Shown here one piece after another: positions 1 to 8,441 of a stretch of 64,000 bases of DNA (the stretch's first letter is position 1; the number at the start of each line of letters is the position of its first letter). This DNA comes from Agaricicola taiwanensis. GTDB taxonomy: Bacteria; Pseudomonadota; Alphaproteobacteria; Rhizobiales; Methylopilaceae. Location of the stretch: positions 806,001 to 870,000 of the forward strand of contig NZ_BMCP01000002.1 in NCBI RefSeq assembly GCF_014635245.1, given 5' to 3'. The notes under the pieces were generated by a model that made no database searches, was not told the DNA's origin, and worked only from the letters and a program-made list of their open reading frames with translations. Position numbers and translations under genes: made by a program.

Positions 1-179
1 AAAAAGAGGTTGACCGCATGTCCTCCCAACGACAATCCGGTCGAGGAAATCAAGGGTTCGCTCTCGGTCACACCCGTCGAGATATAAAAGGCATGAGAGA
101 GCACCACGGCAAGCGCCGCTAGCAACCTTACGGCTGTGAAGTTGTTCCGTTTCGAGACGAATGCATCTGCCAGAGTCAT
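1..179 (-). CDS. Acyltransferase family 3 (OafA/YrhL-like), 5' fragment cut by the window edge
   Basis: Only the first 59 codons are inside the window; the gene runs off the left edge. The start is the ATG whose first base is 179. The N-terminus carries the family hallmark R-L-x-A-A-x-x-V-x-x-S-H (RLLAALAVVLSHAF), a first membrane helix ending in the catalytically important His, followed by a G-G-H-A-V-N-L-F stretch that normally leads into the next helix. Members are polytopic inner-membrane enzymes that O-acylate sugars of polysaccharides, lipopolysaccharide or small molecules. The substrate cannot be judged from this fragment. It is divergent from lipA, with about 145 bp between them. Confidence 0.75.
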   Translation of the reverse strand, partial: MTLADAFVSKRNNFTAVRLLAALAVVLSHAFYISTGVTESEPLISSTGLSLGGHAVNLF

Positions 180-324
180 GCTGAAATCCCGAAACGCAAC
201 ACCTTGGGGCCATCTCATCGACTTGTCCCGCCGGCCTCGCATGTCTCGTGCCAAAGTGCTATCTAAAGCCCTCTGACGACACTGCGATTTTTGACAGAAT
301 GCGCCGCACGAAGGGTTAAGCTGA

Positions 325-1305
325 ATGGCCGTGCTGATCGATACTTTGAATGGCAGGGATCGCCGCCAGGTCCGCCATCCGGAAAAGCAGTCGCGACCGG
401 ATGCGCCGGTGATGCGCAAGCCTGACTGGATCCGCGTGCGGGCTCCGGGTTCTCCCATCTACCGCGAGACGCAGGACATCGTCCGCTCCAACAAGCTGGT
501 GACGGTCTGCGAGGAGGCTGGATGCCCCAATATCGGCGAGTGCTGGTCGAAGAAACACGCCACCTTCATGATTCTGGGCGATACCTGCACGCGGGCCTGC
601 GCCTTCTGCAATGTGCGCACTGGCATGCCTCAACCGGTCGACGCCGATGAGCCCCGCCGCATCGCCGAGGCGGTCGCGAAGCTCGGCCTGCACCACGTTG
701 TGATTACCTCGGTGGATCGCGACGACCTCAAGGATGGCGGCGCTCGGCATTTCGCCGATGTGATCCGCGCCATCCGCGAGGTGAGCCCGACCACCACCAT
801 TGAGATCCTGACACCGGACTTCCTGCGCAAGGACGGCGCGCTTGAGATCGTGGTCGAGGCGCGGCCCGACGTCTTCAACCACAATCTGGAATGCGTGCCT
901 TCGCTCTATCTCACCGTGCGCCCGGGCGCCCGCTACTTCCACTCCATTCGTCTGCTGCAGCGGGTGAAGGAACTCGATCCCTCCATGTTCACCAAATCGG
1001 GCATCATGGTCGGGCTTGGCGAGGAGCGGAACGAAGTACTGCAGTTGATGGACGATCTGCGGGTGGCCGAGATCGATTTCCTGACCATCGGCCAGTATCT
1101 CCAGCCGACGAAGAAGCATCATTCGATCGCGCGCTTCGTCACGCCGGATGAGTTCAAAGCCTATGAGACCATCGCCTATGCCAAAGGCTTCCTCATGGTT
1201 TCATCAAGCCCGTTGACCCGTTCGTCACATCATGCCGGCGAGGATTTCGAGCGTCTGCGTGCGGCGCGGCCGCTCAAGCTCGGCACCCGCGTTGCCGCCG
1301 AATAA
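325..1305 (+). CDS. lipA: Lipoyl synthase
   Basis: Radical SAM enzyme that inserts two sulfur atoms at C6 and C8 of protein-bound octanoyl groups, activating the lipoyl domains of pyruvate and 2-oxoglutarate dehydrogenases and the glycine cleavage H protein. At 326 residues it has the normal family length. The auxiliary 4Fe-4S cluster ligands are Cys62, Cys67 and Cys73 ([13 protein letters not shown]); the radical SAM cluster ligands are Cys88, Cys92 and Cys95 (CTRACAFC). The C-terminal R-S-S-H-H-A-G-E segment holds the serine that ligates the auxiliary cluster. The ATG at 325 is used; only a weak AAGGG-like ribosome site precedes it. The gene is convergent with the next ATPase gene, seven bases away. 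Confidence 0.97.
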   Translation: MAVLIDTLNGRDRRQVRHPEKQSRPDAPVMRKPDWIRVRAPGSPIYRETQDIVRSNKLVTVCEEAGCPNIGECWSKKHATFMILGDTCTRACAFCNVRTGMPQPVDADEPRRIAEAVAKLGLHHVVITSVDRDDLKDGGARHFADVIRAIREVSPTTTIEILTPDFLRKDGALEIVVEARPDVFNHNLECVPSLYLTVRPGARYFHSIRLLQRVKELDPSMFTKSGIMVGLGEERNEVLQLMDDLRVAEIDFLTIGQYLQPTKKHHSIARFVTPDEFKAYETIAYAKGFLMVSSSPLTRSSHHAGEDFERLRAARPLKLGTRVAAE

Positions 1306-1312
1306 AAAGCCA

Positions 1313-2194
1313 TCAGATCCTGACACCGCAGCGGCCCGCAAGATCCTGGATGAACTGCCAGGCGGTGCGCCCCGACCGGGCGCCCCGCGTGGTGGCCCAC
1401 TCCAGCGCCTCGCTGCGCAGCTTCTCTGGCGCGATCTTGATACCGAGGCTGCCGGCATAGCCCTCCACCATGGCGAGATAGTCATCCTGGCTGCACTTGT
1501 GAAAGCCCAGCCAGAGGCCGAATCGATCCGACAGCGAGATTTTCTCCTCGACCGCTTCGCCAGGATTGATCGCCGTGGAGCGCTCGTTGTCGATCATGTC
1601 GCGCGGCATCAGGTGCCGCCGGTTCGAGGTGGCATAGAAGATAATGTTGGTCGGCCGTCCCTCGAGCCCTCCTTCGAGGGCGGCTTTCAGTGACTTGTAG
1701 GAGGTATCCTCCGGATCGAACGACAGATCGTCGCAGAACAGGATGAAGTGGAAGGGTGCGGCCTTCAGCAGCGCCATGGCTTCCGGCAGGCTGTCGATAT
1801 CCTCGCGATGGATTTCAACAAGTTTGAGCGGCGGCACGCCTTCGGCAGCCAAACGCTGATTGATCTCGGCATGCGAGGCCTTCACCAGCGAGCTCTTTCC
1901 CATACCGCGGGCGCCCCACAAAAGAGCGTTGTTGGCGGGCAGCCCGCGCGCGAAACGCTCTGTGTTTTCAACCAGGATATCGCGTACGCGATCAATGCCC
2001 TTGAGCTGAACGAGGTCCACGCGGGCCACCGAGGGCACCGCGACGAAGCCCTGTGTCGAAGGGGCCCAGACGAAGGCATCGGCCTGCGTGAAAGACGGGG
2101 CCTTGGGGGGCGGCGGCGCCAACCGTTCCAGCGCGCCCGCGATGCGCTCCAGCAAAGAGGCAAGATCGGTTTGATTCAATGTGTCGGCTGGCAT
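1313..2194 (-). CDS. DUF815-family AAA/P-loop ATPase
   Basis: P-loop ATP-binding protein of the DUF815 family, whose biological role is not established. The chosen start is the ATG at 2194, which has GGGAG about ten bases upstream; an in-frame ATG at 2251 lacks a ribosome site. The first ~60 residues hold an amphipathic segment (LASLLERIAGALERL) and a proline run. A Walker A motif (GARGMGKSS) and a Walker B-like FILFCDDLSFD follow, with an S-N-R-R-H-L-M-P-R sensor-like segment further on. It is divergent from yajC, with about 180 bp between them, so it is not cotranscribed with the sec genes. The family assignment is secure; any function beyond nucleotide binding is unknown. Confidence 0.85.
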   Translation of the reverse strand: MPADTLNQTDLASLLERIAGALERLAPPPPKAPSFTQADAFVWAPSTQGFVAVPSVARVDLVQLKGIDRVRDILVENTERFARGLPANNALLWGARGMGKSSLVKASHAEINQRLAAEGVPPLKLVEIHREDIDSLPEAMALLKAAPFHFILFCDDLSFDPEDTSYKSLKAALEGGLEGRPTNIIFYATSNRRHLMPRDMIDNERSTAINPGEAVEEKISLSDRFGLWLGFHKCSQDDYLAMVEGYAGSLGIKIAPEKLRSEALEWATTRGARSGRTAWQFIQDLAGRCGVRI

Positions 2195-2371
2195 CGGAGG
2201 TTCTCCCGTCGAGACAGCGTCTGATAACGCTCGCGCGAGGGAGCTGTCCATGCGTCACACCGCGTTTGCTTTCCTGACATGCGTGGCTATAGTCCGCCCG
2301 CTTCGCCGAGCGTCTTCATGGCTTCGGCTGAGGTCGCTTGCATCCAATAACCAATAGTCCGGAGACGACCC

Positions 2372-2713
2372 ATGTTCATCACTCCCGCTTTCGCCCAAGC
2401 CGCAGGTGCGCCGGGAGGCGGAAGCCTTCTCGTCTCCATGCTTCCTTTCGTCCTGATCTTCGTGATCATGTATTTCCTGATCATCCGGCCTCAGCAGAAG
2501 CGGGTGAAATCGCATCAGGAGATGATCAAGAACGTTCGCCGGGGTGACACCATCGTGACGTCCGGCGGCGTCATCGGCAAGATCGCCAAGGTGATCGACG
2601 ACAGCGAGATTCAGCTCGAAATCGCCGAAGGCGTGAAGATTCGCGTGGCGCGCGGCATGATTGCCGAGGTTCGCACCAAGGGCGAGCCCGTCAAAGACGA
2701 GACCGCCGCCTGA
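2372..2713 (+). CDS. yajC: Preprotein translocase accessory subunit YajC
   Basis: Small inner-membrane subunit of the SecDF-YajC complex that assists SecYEG-driven export. It has 113 residues with one membrane helix (about residues 22-42, PFVLIFVIMYFLIIRP) followed by the family signature R-P-Q-Q-K-R and a basic cytoplasmic domain containing G-D-x-I-V-T-S-G-G-V-I-G-K-I. The original start codon could be ATG 2372; the upstream GGAGACGACCC region supplies a GGAG ribosome site. It is the first gene of a five-gene operon with secD 32 bp downstream. Nothing unusual is seen. Confidence 0.96.
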   Translation: MFITPAFAQAAGAPGGGSLLVSMLPFVLIFVIMYFLIIRPQQKRVKSHQEMIKNVRRGDTIVTSGGVIGKIAKVIDDSEIQLEIAEGVKIRVARGMIAEVRTKGEPVKDETAA

Positions 2714-2745
2714 TTTTCTTCGCCGGCTGCTGAGCGATCGTTCCA

Positions 2746-4350
2746 ATGCTGCACTTTTCCCGCCCCAAGCTCATCCTGGTGCTCGCCATCGCCCTTATCG
2801 GTATGGCCTTCGCCGTGCCGAACCTGCTGCCGGCGAGTTGGCGGGGAGCCATACCGTCATGGCTTCCCTCCAGCACGGTTGTCCTGGGGCTGGACCTGCA
2901 AGGGGGATCGCATCTTCTTCTCGAGGTGGATGCGCCCGCGATGCGGCGTGAACGGGCCACCATCCTGCGCGACGATGTCCGCCGCGTGCTTCGCGAGGCG
3001 CGCATCGGCACGACAGGCATCACCTCGAACGACAATAGCGTGCAGGTGCGGCTGCGTGATCCGGCGGATGCCGAGCAGGCGTTGGAGCGCATTCGGGGTC
3101 TGGCGGTGCAAGTGGGCGGCGGGTTCACCGGCGTCAGCACGGCCATGGATATGGCCGCCGAGGCCAATGGCGGCACCATCACCGCGACCCTGACCGAGGA
3201 TGGCTTGCGGGAACGCGTGCGGGCCGCGGTCGATCAATCCATCGAGATCGTGCGGCGCCGCATCGATCAGCTCGGCACGACCGAACCCAACATCGCGCGC
3301 CAGGGCGCCAACCGCATTCTGGTGCAGGTGCCGGGTCTCGATGATCCCGCGCGCCTCAAGGCTCTGCTCGGACAGACGGCGAAGCTGACGTTCCGCCTTG
3401 TCGACACTTCGATGTCGGCGCAGCAGGCGCTGCAGACGCGACCGCCGGCCGATGCTTCGATCCTTTATTCCAACGAGGAGCCGCCGGTTCCTTACGTCAT
3501 TAAGAATGAGGTCCTCGTATCGGGTGAAGACCTCATCGATGCGCAGCCTGGCTTCGATCAGCGGACGCGCGAGCCCATCGTCTCCTTTCGCTTCAATGCC
3601 AACGGCGCCACGCGTTTTGCCGCCGCAACCCAGGCGAATGTCGGCCGGCCTTTTGCCATCATCCTCGACAATCAGGTGATCTCCGCACCGCGCATCAACG
3701 AACCGATCCTTGGCGGCTCCGGCCAGATCTCCGGCCAGTTCACAGTGGAAGAGGCCAATGACCTCTCCATCCTGCTGCGCGCGGGTGCTCTTCCGGCGCC
3801 GCTGCAGGTGGTCGAAGAGCGGACGGTGGGTCCCGGCCTCGGCCAGGATTCGATCTCCAAGGGCCTGACTGCTGCCTACATCGGCTCGATCCTGGTGGTG
3901 ATCTTCATGATCGTGACCTATGGTCTGTTCGGCGTCTTCGCCAATATCGCGGTGGCCATCAACGTCGCCATGATCTTCGGGGTGCTGTCGGCACTCGGGG
4001 CAACACTGACGCTGCCTGGTATCGCCGGTGTTGTGCTGACCGTCGGTATCGCGGTGGACAGCAACGTGCTGATCTATGAGCGCATCCGGGAAGAGGTGCG
4101 GGCAGGGCGCTCACCAATCTCCGCCATCGAGGCGGGCTTCGATCGTGCGTTGGCAACGATTCTTGATTCCAACATCACCACCTTCATCGCCGCCGCGGTG
4201 CTGTTCTTCATCGGCACGGGCCCTGTCCGGGGTTTCGCCATTACCTTCGGTATCGGCATCATCACGACGGTCTTCACGGCTTTCACGGTAACGCGACTGA
4301 TCGTGGCGTGGTGGGTGCGCTGGAAGCGCCCCAAGCACGTGCCGATCTGA
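2746..4350 (+). CDS. secD: Protein translocase subunit SecD
   Basis: RND-superfamily subunit that uses the proton gradient to pull exported proteins out of SecYEG on the periplasmic side. The 534-residue length is typical for alphaproteobacteria. The first membrane helix spans about residues 8-28 and is followed by the SecD signature L-D-L-Q-G-G-S-H-L-L-L-E-V-D and a large periplasmic P1 domain. The C-terminal half has five more helices with the conserved GIAVDSNVLIYERIREE segment that carries the proton-relay Asp. It is followed by secF after 29 bp and shares the operon beginning at yajC. Confidence 0.97.
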   Translation: MLHFSRPKLILVLAIALIGMAFAVPNLLPASWRGAIPSWLPSSTVVLGLDLQGGSHLLLEVDAPAMRRERATILRDDVRRVLREARIGTTGITSNDNSVQVRLRDPADAEQALERIRGLAVQVGGGFTGVSTAMDMAAEANGGTITATLTEDGLRERVRAAVDQSIEIVRRRIDQLGTTEPNIARQGANRILVQVPGLDDPARLKALLGQTAKLTFRLVDTSMSAQQALQTRPPADASILYSNEEPPVPYVIKNEVLVSGEDLIDAQPGFDQRTREPIVSFRFNANGATRFAAATQANVGRPFAIILDNQVISAPRINEPILGGSGQISGQFTVEEANDLSILLRAGALPAPLQVVEERTVGPGLGQDSISKGLTAAYIGSILVVIFMIVTYGLFGVFANIAVAINVAMIFGVLSALGATLTLPGIAGVVLTVGIAVDSNVLIYERIREEVRAGRSPISAIEAGFDRALATILDSNITTFIAAAVLFFIGTGPVRGFAITFGIGIITTVFTAFTVTRLIVAWWVRWKRPKHVPI

Positions 4351-4379
4351 CGCCATAGACAAGACAGCGAGATATTCCC

Positions 4380-5351
4380 GTGCGTCTCCTTCGCCTCGTT
4401 CCAGACGAAACCAAATTCGACTTTATCCGCTTTCGGCGGGTGACGCTGCCGGTCTCGGCGGTGATGTCGATCCTGGCTGTCGTGCTTTACCTCGGGCTCG
4501 GTCTCAATTTCGGCATCGACTTCCGCGGTGGCTCGCTCATGGAAATCCAGACAAAGGACGGCCCCGCAGACCTCGAGCAGTTGCGCACGACGCTGGACGG
4601 TCTCGGCCTGGGCGAGGTGAGCCTGCAGCAGTTCGGCGCCGACACCGATGTGCTGATCCGTATCGGCCAGCAGGAGGGCGGCGAGCAGGCGCAGCAAGAG
4701 GCTGCAAACAAGGTGCGCGCGGCGCTTGGCGACAGCGTGGACTATCGCCGCGTCGAAGTGGTCGGGCCCAGTGTTTCCGGCGAGCTCCTGTCCTACGGCA
4801 CGCTGGGCGTGATCCTCGCCACCTTCGGCATCCTCATCTATCTCTGGTTCCGTTTCGAATGGCAGTTCGCCCTCGGCGCCATGATCGCCAACACGCACGA
4901 CATCGTGCTGACCATCGGCTTCATGAGCCTGATGCAGATCGATTTCGATCTGACCTCCATCGCGGCCTTGCTGACCATCCTCGGCTATTCCCTGAACGAC
5001 ACCGTCGTCATCTATGATCGCATTCGTGAGATCCTGCGGCGCTACAAGAAGATGCCGATGGAGGAGATCCTCAACCTCTCCATCAACTCCACGCTGTCAC
5101 GCTCGGTCATTACCCATGTGACGGTCACGCTGGCACTGCTCGCGCTCCTGATCTTCGGCGGACCGGCCATCCATAATTTCGCGATGGTCATGACCTTCGG
5201 TGTGGTGCTGGTCGGCACCTACACGTCGATCTTCATCGCTTCGCCGATCCTGATCTATCTCGGAGTTGGGGTGGCCCGCCGCGCCGGCGCCTTCGAGGCA
5301 CCCGTCGCGGAGGACAAGGCTTCGCCGCCGGTCGTCGCCGGCCAGGGCTGA
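4380..5351 (+). CDS. secF: Protein translocase subunit SecF
   Basis: Partner of SecD in the export motor. The start codon is GTG at 4380. The protein has 323 residues with an N-terminal helix (about 20-38), the periplasmic signature F-G-I-D-F-R-G-G-S-L-M-E, and five C-terminal helices with the conserved LGYSLNDTVVIYDRIRE motif. The stop at 5351 is only three bases before the next ATG, so the downstream NDUFAF3-like gene is probably translationally coupled to secF. Confidence 0.97.
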   Translation: MRLLRLVPDETKFDFIRFRRVTLPVSAVMSILAVVLYLGLGLNFGIDFRGGSLMEIQTKDGPADLEQLRTTLDGLGLGEVSLQQFGADTDVLIRIGQQEGGEQAQQEAANKVRAALGDSVDYRRVEVVGPSVSGELLSYGTLGVILATFGILIYLWFRFEWQFALGAMIANTHDIVLTIGFMSLMQIDFDLTSIAALLTILGYSLNDTVVIYDRIREILRRYKKMPMEEILNLSINSTLSRSVITHVTVTLALLALLIFGGPAIHNFAMVMTFGVVLVGTYTSIFIASPILIYLGVGVARRAGAFEAPVAEDKASPPVVAGQG

Positions 5352-5354
5352 GCC

Positions 5355-5738
5355 ATGGCCGAGGAAGAGCAGTCCCGGTTCCTGCCCGAGCGAGCCGCCA
5401 TCGATGCCTATGGCAACGGCGGCTTCCGCTTCGGCGGCATGTCTCACCGGGGTTCTCTTCTGTGCCTACCGAGCGGGATGCACGCCTGGCCTGTCGGTGA
5501 TTTCGGCGCTCTCAACCTTGCCGCCTTCGACAAGGTCATCGCAGAGGCGGGTGAGATCGGCCATCTTCTGGTCGGCACAGGCTCGACCATCCGGCCGCTT
5601 CCACCCGCTCTTCTGGAGCGCCTCAAGGCTGCCGGCGTAAATGCCGAACCGATGTCCACTGGAAATGCGGCGCGGACCTACAACATTCTCCTTGGAGAAA
5701 ACAGAAAGGTCGCCGCGGCATTGATCGCCGTGGCGTGA
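5355..5738 (+). CDS. Mth938-fold protein (DUF498), NDUFAF3-like
   Basis: A 127-residue soluble protein of the Mth938/DUF498 family. Visible family features are I-D-A-Y-G-N-G-G-F-R-F-G near the start, G-S-L-L-C-L-P in the first third, and the LLVGTGSTIRPLP loop in the middle. The same fold includes human NDUFAF3, an assembly factor of mitochondrial complex I. The gene sits three bases after secF and three bases before an NDUFAF6-like gene, which makes a role in complex I membrane-arm or membrane-protein assembly a reasonable inference. No catalytic residues are recognisable and no direct experimental role for bacterial members is known to me. Confidence 0.88.
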   Translation: MAEEEQSRFLPERAAIDAYGNGGFRFGGMSHRGSLLCLPSGMHAWPVGDFGALNLAAFDKVIAEAGEIGHLLVGTGSTIRPLPPALLERLKAAGVNAEPMSTGNAARTYNILLGENRKVAAALIAVA

Positions 5739-5741
5739 CGC

Positions 5742-6584
5742 ATGCCGGACATTTCAGATCCTTGTGCCGCCCTGGTGCGGTCGGCCGACCGCGACCGGTT
5801 TCTTGCGACGCTGTTCGCGCCCGCAGACCGGCGCGAGCATCTCTTCGCCCTCTATGCCTTCAACATCGAAATCGCCCGCGTGAGGGATGTCGTGCGGGAG
5901 CCGCTTCCTGGCGAGATCAGGCTGCAGTGGTGGCGCGAGGTCATCGATGGCGCAAGGGCCGGAGAAGCTGAAGCTCATCCAATCGCGCAACGTCTTCTTG
6001 CGACGATCGCGGCCAATAATCTCCCGCGGGAAGCCTTTCAGGGGGTGATCGAAGCGCGTGTCTTCGACCTCTACAATGACCCGATGCCCAGCCTCAGCTA
6101 TCTCGAAGGCTATTGCGGGGAGACGTCGTCCGCGCTGCTGCGGCTGGCATCGATCATCCTTGCGGGAGGCAAGGATCCGGGTGCGAGCGACGCTGCCGGT
6201 CATGGCGGGGTCGCACTCGGGATCACATCGGTGCTGCGGGCCATGGCTTTCCAGCGGCAGCGCGGCCAATGCTATCTTCCGGCCGATGTTCTCGCTCGTC
6301 ATGGGCTGTCGGCGGAGGAGGTTCTGGCAAAAGCATCGCCTGATGCGCTCCGCGAGGTCATCAAAGATCTCTGCACATTGATCCGCAGCCATCGTGACCG
6401 CGCCAGTACCGAGCTGATGTCAGACGGCGCGCTTCTCCTGCCGGCATTCCTGCCGCTCGTTCTGATCGAGGGGGATCTCCGGCGCCTGGAAGAGACCGCT
6501 GATCCCTATGCTCCGTTCTCACCAGTACCCGGGTGGCGCCGCCAGCTCACGCTGTGGCGTGCCGCCCGCCGCGGAGCGATCTGA
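5742..6584 (+). CDS. Squalene/phytoene synthase-like protein, probably NDUFAF6-type and non-catalytic
   Basis: A 280-residue all-helical protein of the squalene/phytoene synthase superfamily. True synthases need two aspartate-rich motifs. Here the first is replaced by IEIARVRDVV and the second by ITSVLRAMAF, so the metal-diphosphate-binding Asp pairs are missing. This pattern fits the NDUFAF6 (C8orf38) branch, which in mitochondria helps assemble complex I, rather than a carotenoid or hopanoid enzyme. There are no other carotenoid genes nearby. The start at ATG 5742 overlaps nothing and lies three bases after the NDUFAF3-like gene. It ends the sec operon; trmFO converges ten bases away. Confidence 0.82.
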   Translation: MPDISDPCAALVRSADRDRFLATLFAPADRREHLFALYAFNIEIARVRDVVREPLPGEIRLQWWREVIDGARAGEAEAHPIAQRLLATIAANNLPREAFQGVIEARVFDLYNDPMPSLSYLEGYCGETSSALLRLASIILAGGKDPGASDAAGHGGVALGITSVLRAMAFQRQRGQCYLPADVLARHGLSAEEVLAKASPDALREVIKDLCTLIRSHRDRASTELMSDGALLLPAFLPLVLIEGDLRRLEETADPYAPFSPVPGWRRQLTLWRAARRGAI

Positions 6585-6594
6585 CACGACTTCT

Positions 6595-8007
6595 TCACGC
6601 GGCGCTGCGGCTTGCATCTCCGATCCAGCGGTCGAGATCGGCTTTGGCCCGAGCGGTCATGGCCTGCTTTTTGGCCAGAGATTTCGCGGTCCCGCGCAGC
6701 CGCTCACCGTTGGGGCCTTTCGTCGGCAGCTGCTCCAGCGGTGGGAACAGTCCGAAATTGATGTTCATCGGCTGGAAGCTGCGTGGCCCTTCGCCTTCCA
6801 CCGACAGATGCCCGCCGGTGATGTGGCCGAGCAGGGCACCGAAAGCTGTCGTTAGCGGCGGCAGGCTCGGCTGACGTCCCAATCGTTCGGCCGCCGCAAA
6901 GCGACCGACCATAAGTCCTACCGAGGCACTTTCGATATAGCCCTCACAGCCGGTGATCTGCCCCGCGAATCGCAGCCGAGGCAGGGCCTTGAGACGCAGC
7001 GTTCCATCCAGCAAACGCGGGCTGTTGAGGTAGGTGTTGCGGTGCAGGCCACCGAGACGGGCGAATTCCGCGTTCTGCAGCCCCGGGATCATTCGCAAGA
7101 CTTGGCCCTGGACGCCATACTTCAGCTTGGTCTGGAAGCCCACCATGTTCCAGAGGGTGCCGAGCGCGTTGTCCTGCCGCAACTGCACCACTGCATAGGG
7201 CTTCACATCCGGCTGATGCGCATTGGTGAGGCCAATCGGCTTCATGGGCCCGTGCCGCAAGGTTTCGCGGCCCCGGCTCGCCATGACCTCGATGGGAAGG
7301 CAGCCGTCGAAGTAGGGGGTCGATGCTTCCCACTCCTTGAATTCCGTCTTCTCGCCCGCGAGCAGGGCATCGATAAAGGCCTCGTATTGATCGCGGTCCA
7401 TCGGGCAATTTATGTAATCGGCTCCCGTGCCGCCAGGTCCCGCCTTGTCGTAACGCGACTGCATCCAGGCAACAGACATGTCGATGGAATCATGGTGCAC
7501 GATCGGCGCGATGGCATCGAAGAAGGCGAGACTGTCTTCCCCAGTGGCGGCGCGGATGGCTTCCGCCAAGCCGGGAGAGGTCAGTGGACCGGTGGCGACG
7601 ATGACGCTGTCCCATTCCTCCGGCGGCAGGCCCGCCACTTCCTCCCGTTCGATGGAGACAAGAGGGTGAGCCTCAAGTTTCGCAGTCACTGCAGCGGAGA
7701 AACCTTCACGATCGACCGCCAGCGCGCCACCTGCGGGCAGCTGATGGGCGTCACCGCAGGCCATGATCAGGGAGCCAAGGCGGCGCATCTCCCAATGGAT
7801 CTGTCCGACAGCATTGGAACTGTCGTCGTCCGAGCGGAAGGAGTTGGAGCAGACGAGTTCCGCAAGGCCGTCCGTCTGGTGCGCTTCGGTTGCACGCACG
7901 GGCCGCATCTCGTGAAGGGTGACCGGAACACCTTGTTCGGCGATCTGCCAGGCCGCTTCCGAGCCCGCAAGACCACCACCGATGATATGAATTGGCTTGT
8001 TCGACAT
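6595..8007 (-). CDS. trmFO: Folate/FAD-dependent tRNA uracil-54 methyltransferase TrmFO
   Basis: Forms 5-methyluridine at position 54 in the T-loop of tRNAs using methylenetetrahydrofolate and FADH2. The dinucleotide-binding motif [15 protein letters not shown] is right at the N-terminus, and the two catalytic cysteines are visible in [12 protein letters not shown] and in [14 protein letters not shown]. The ATG at 8007 is the natural start since it puts the FAD motif about five residues in; an in-frame TTG at 8043 would add twelve non-conserved residues. The resulting 470 residues are normal for the family. It is convergent with the NDUFAF6-like gene. Confidence 0.95.
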   Translation of the reverse strand: MSNKPIHIIGGGLAGSEAAWQIAEQGVPVTLHEMRPVRATEAHQTDGLAELVCSNSFRSDDDSSNAVGQIHWEMRRLGSLIMACGDAHQLPAGGALAVDREGFSAAVTAKLEAHPLVSIEREEVAGLPPEEWDSVIVATGPLTSPGLAEAIRAATGEDSLAFFDAIAPIVHHDSIDMSVAWMQSRYDKAGPGGTGADYINCPMDRDQYEAFIDALLAGEKTEFKEWEASTPYFDGCLPIEVMASRGRETLRHGPMKPIGLTNAHQPDVKPYAVVQLRQDNALGTLWNMVGFQTKLKYGVQGQVLRMIPGLQNAEFARLGGLHRNTYLNSPRLLDGTLRLKALPRLRFAGQITGCEGYIESASVGLMVGRFAAAERLGRQPSLPPLTTAFGALLGHITGGHLSVEGEGPRSFQPMNINFGLFPPLEQLPTKGPNGERLRGTAKSLAKKQAMTARAKADLDRWIGDASRSAA

Positions 8008-8065
8008 GGCGGTATCTGTCGACGCAAGAGCCTGTGCCGTCAAGCAGGTAAGCGGGCTTCAGAAT

Positions 8066-8099
8066 CAAAAACGCCGCCCGGTGGGGCGGCGTTTTTGAT
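8066..8099 (-). terminator. Rho-independent terminator of the DUF1127 gene
   Basis: A near-perfect inverted repeat (arms ATCAAAAACGCCGCC and GGCGGCGTTTTTGAT around a short loop) lies 18 bases after the DUF1127 stop codon. On the minus strand the GC stem runs into a T-rich tract. It also reads as a terminator on the other strand, but no plus-strand gene ends here. Confidence 0.85.
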
Positions 8100-8116
8100 T
8101 TAAATTATTCGCCGGA

Positions 8117-8284
8117 TCAGGCTGCCTGTTCCTTGGCTGCACGCGAAGCGATGAAGCCGATCTCGCTGCGATGGATGTTCATGTCCGCGAGCGAGCGGTC
8201 ATCGAGGCGAGCCAGTTCAGAAACGGTCTCCCGGTACGCCTTCCATTGACGAAGCCGGCGGGCGAGGAAAGCCCAAATAAGCAT
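8117..8284 (-). CDS. DUF1127 small arginine-rich protein
   Basis: A 55-residue protein too short for most gene callers. The ATG at 8284 is preceded by CTGGAG eight bases upstream. The core W-K-A-Y-R-E-T-V-S-E-L-A-R-L-D-D-R-S-L-A-D-M-N-I-H-R-S-E-I is the classical DUF1127 pattern (short basic helix, L-x-x-L-D-D-R-x-L-x-D-[IM]-G/N-I-x-R), given here as separate residues. Such proteins are abundant in alphaproteobacteria; the studied members influence RNA turnover and phosphate or carbon metabolism. It has its own strong terminator and sits alone between uvrA and trmFO, so it is probably transcribed from its own promoter. Confidence 0.9.
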   Translation of the reverse strand: MLIWAFLARRLRQWKAYRETVSELARLDDRSLADMNIHRSEIGFIASRAAKEQAA

Positions 8285-8441
8285 TTTCAGTCTCCAGTTT
8301 GCGGTTGCGATCCGATGAACCCGATCGCGAATTAATCACCGCGAGTTACATAACCCCAGGAAGATCCCCGGGTTAGGGGAGACAAAGCATTGCTGCACTG
8401 CGGTAAATGCATGGCCGCCTAAAGCAAAAGGCTGCTACCGC

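Noticed and set aside
5742..6584. Carotenoid or hopanoid biosynthesis by a phytoene/squalene synthase
   Set aside because: Both Asp-rich catalytic motifs are missing and the operon context is sec/complex I assembly.
8340..8400. Imperfect inverted repeat (TAACCC...GGGTTA) between uvrA and the DUF1127 gene as a terminator
   Set aside because: The stem is short with a large loop and has no T-run; I could not support a function.
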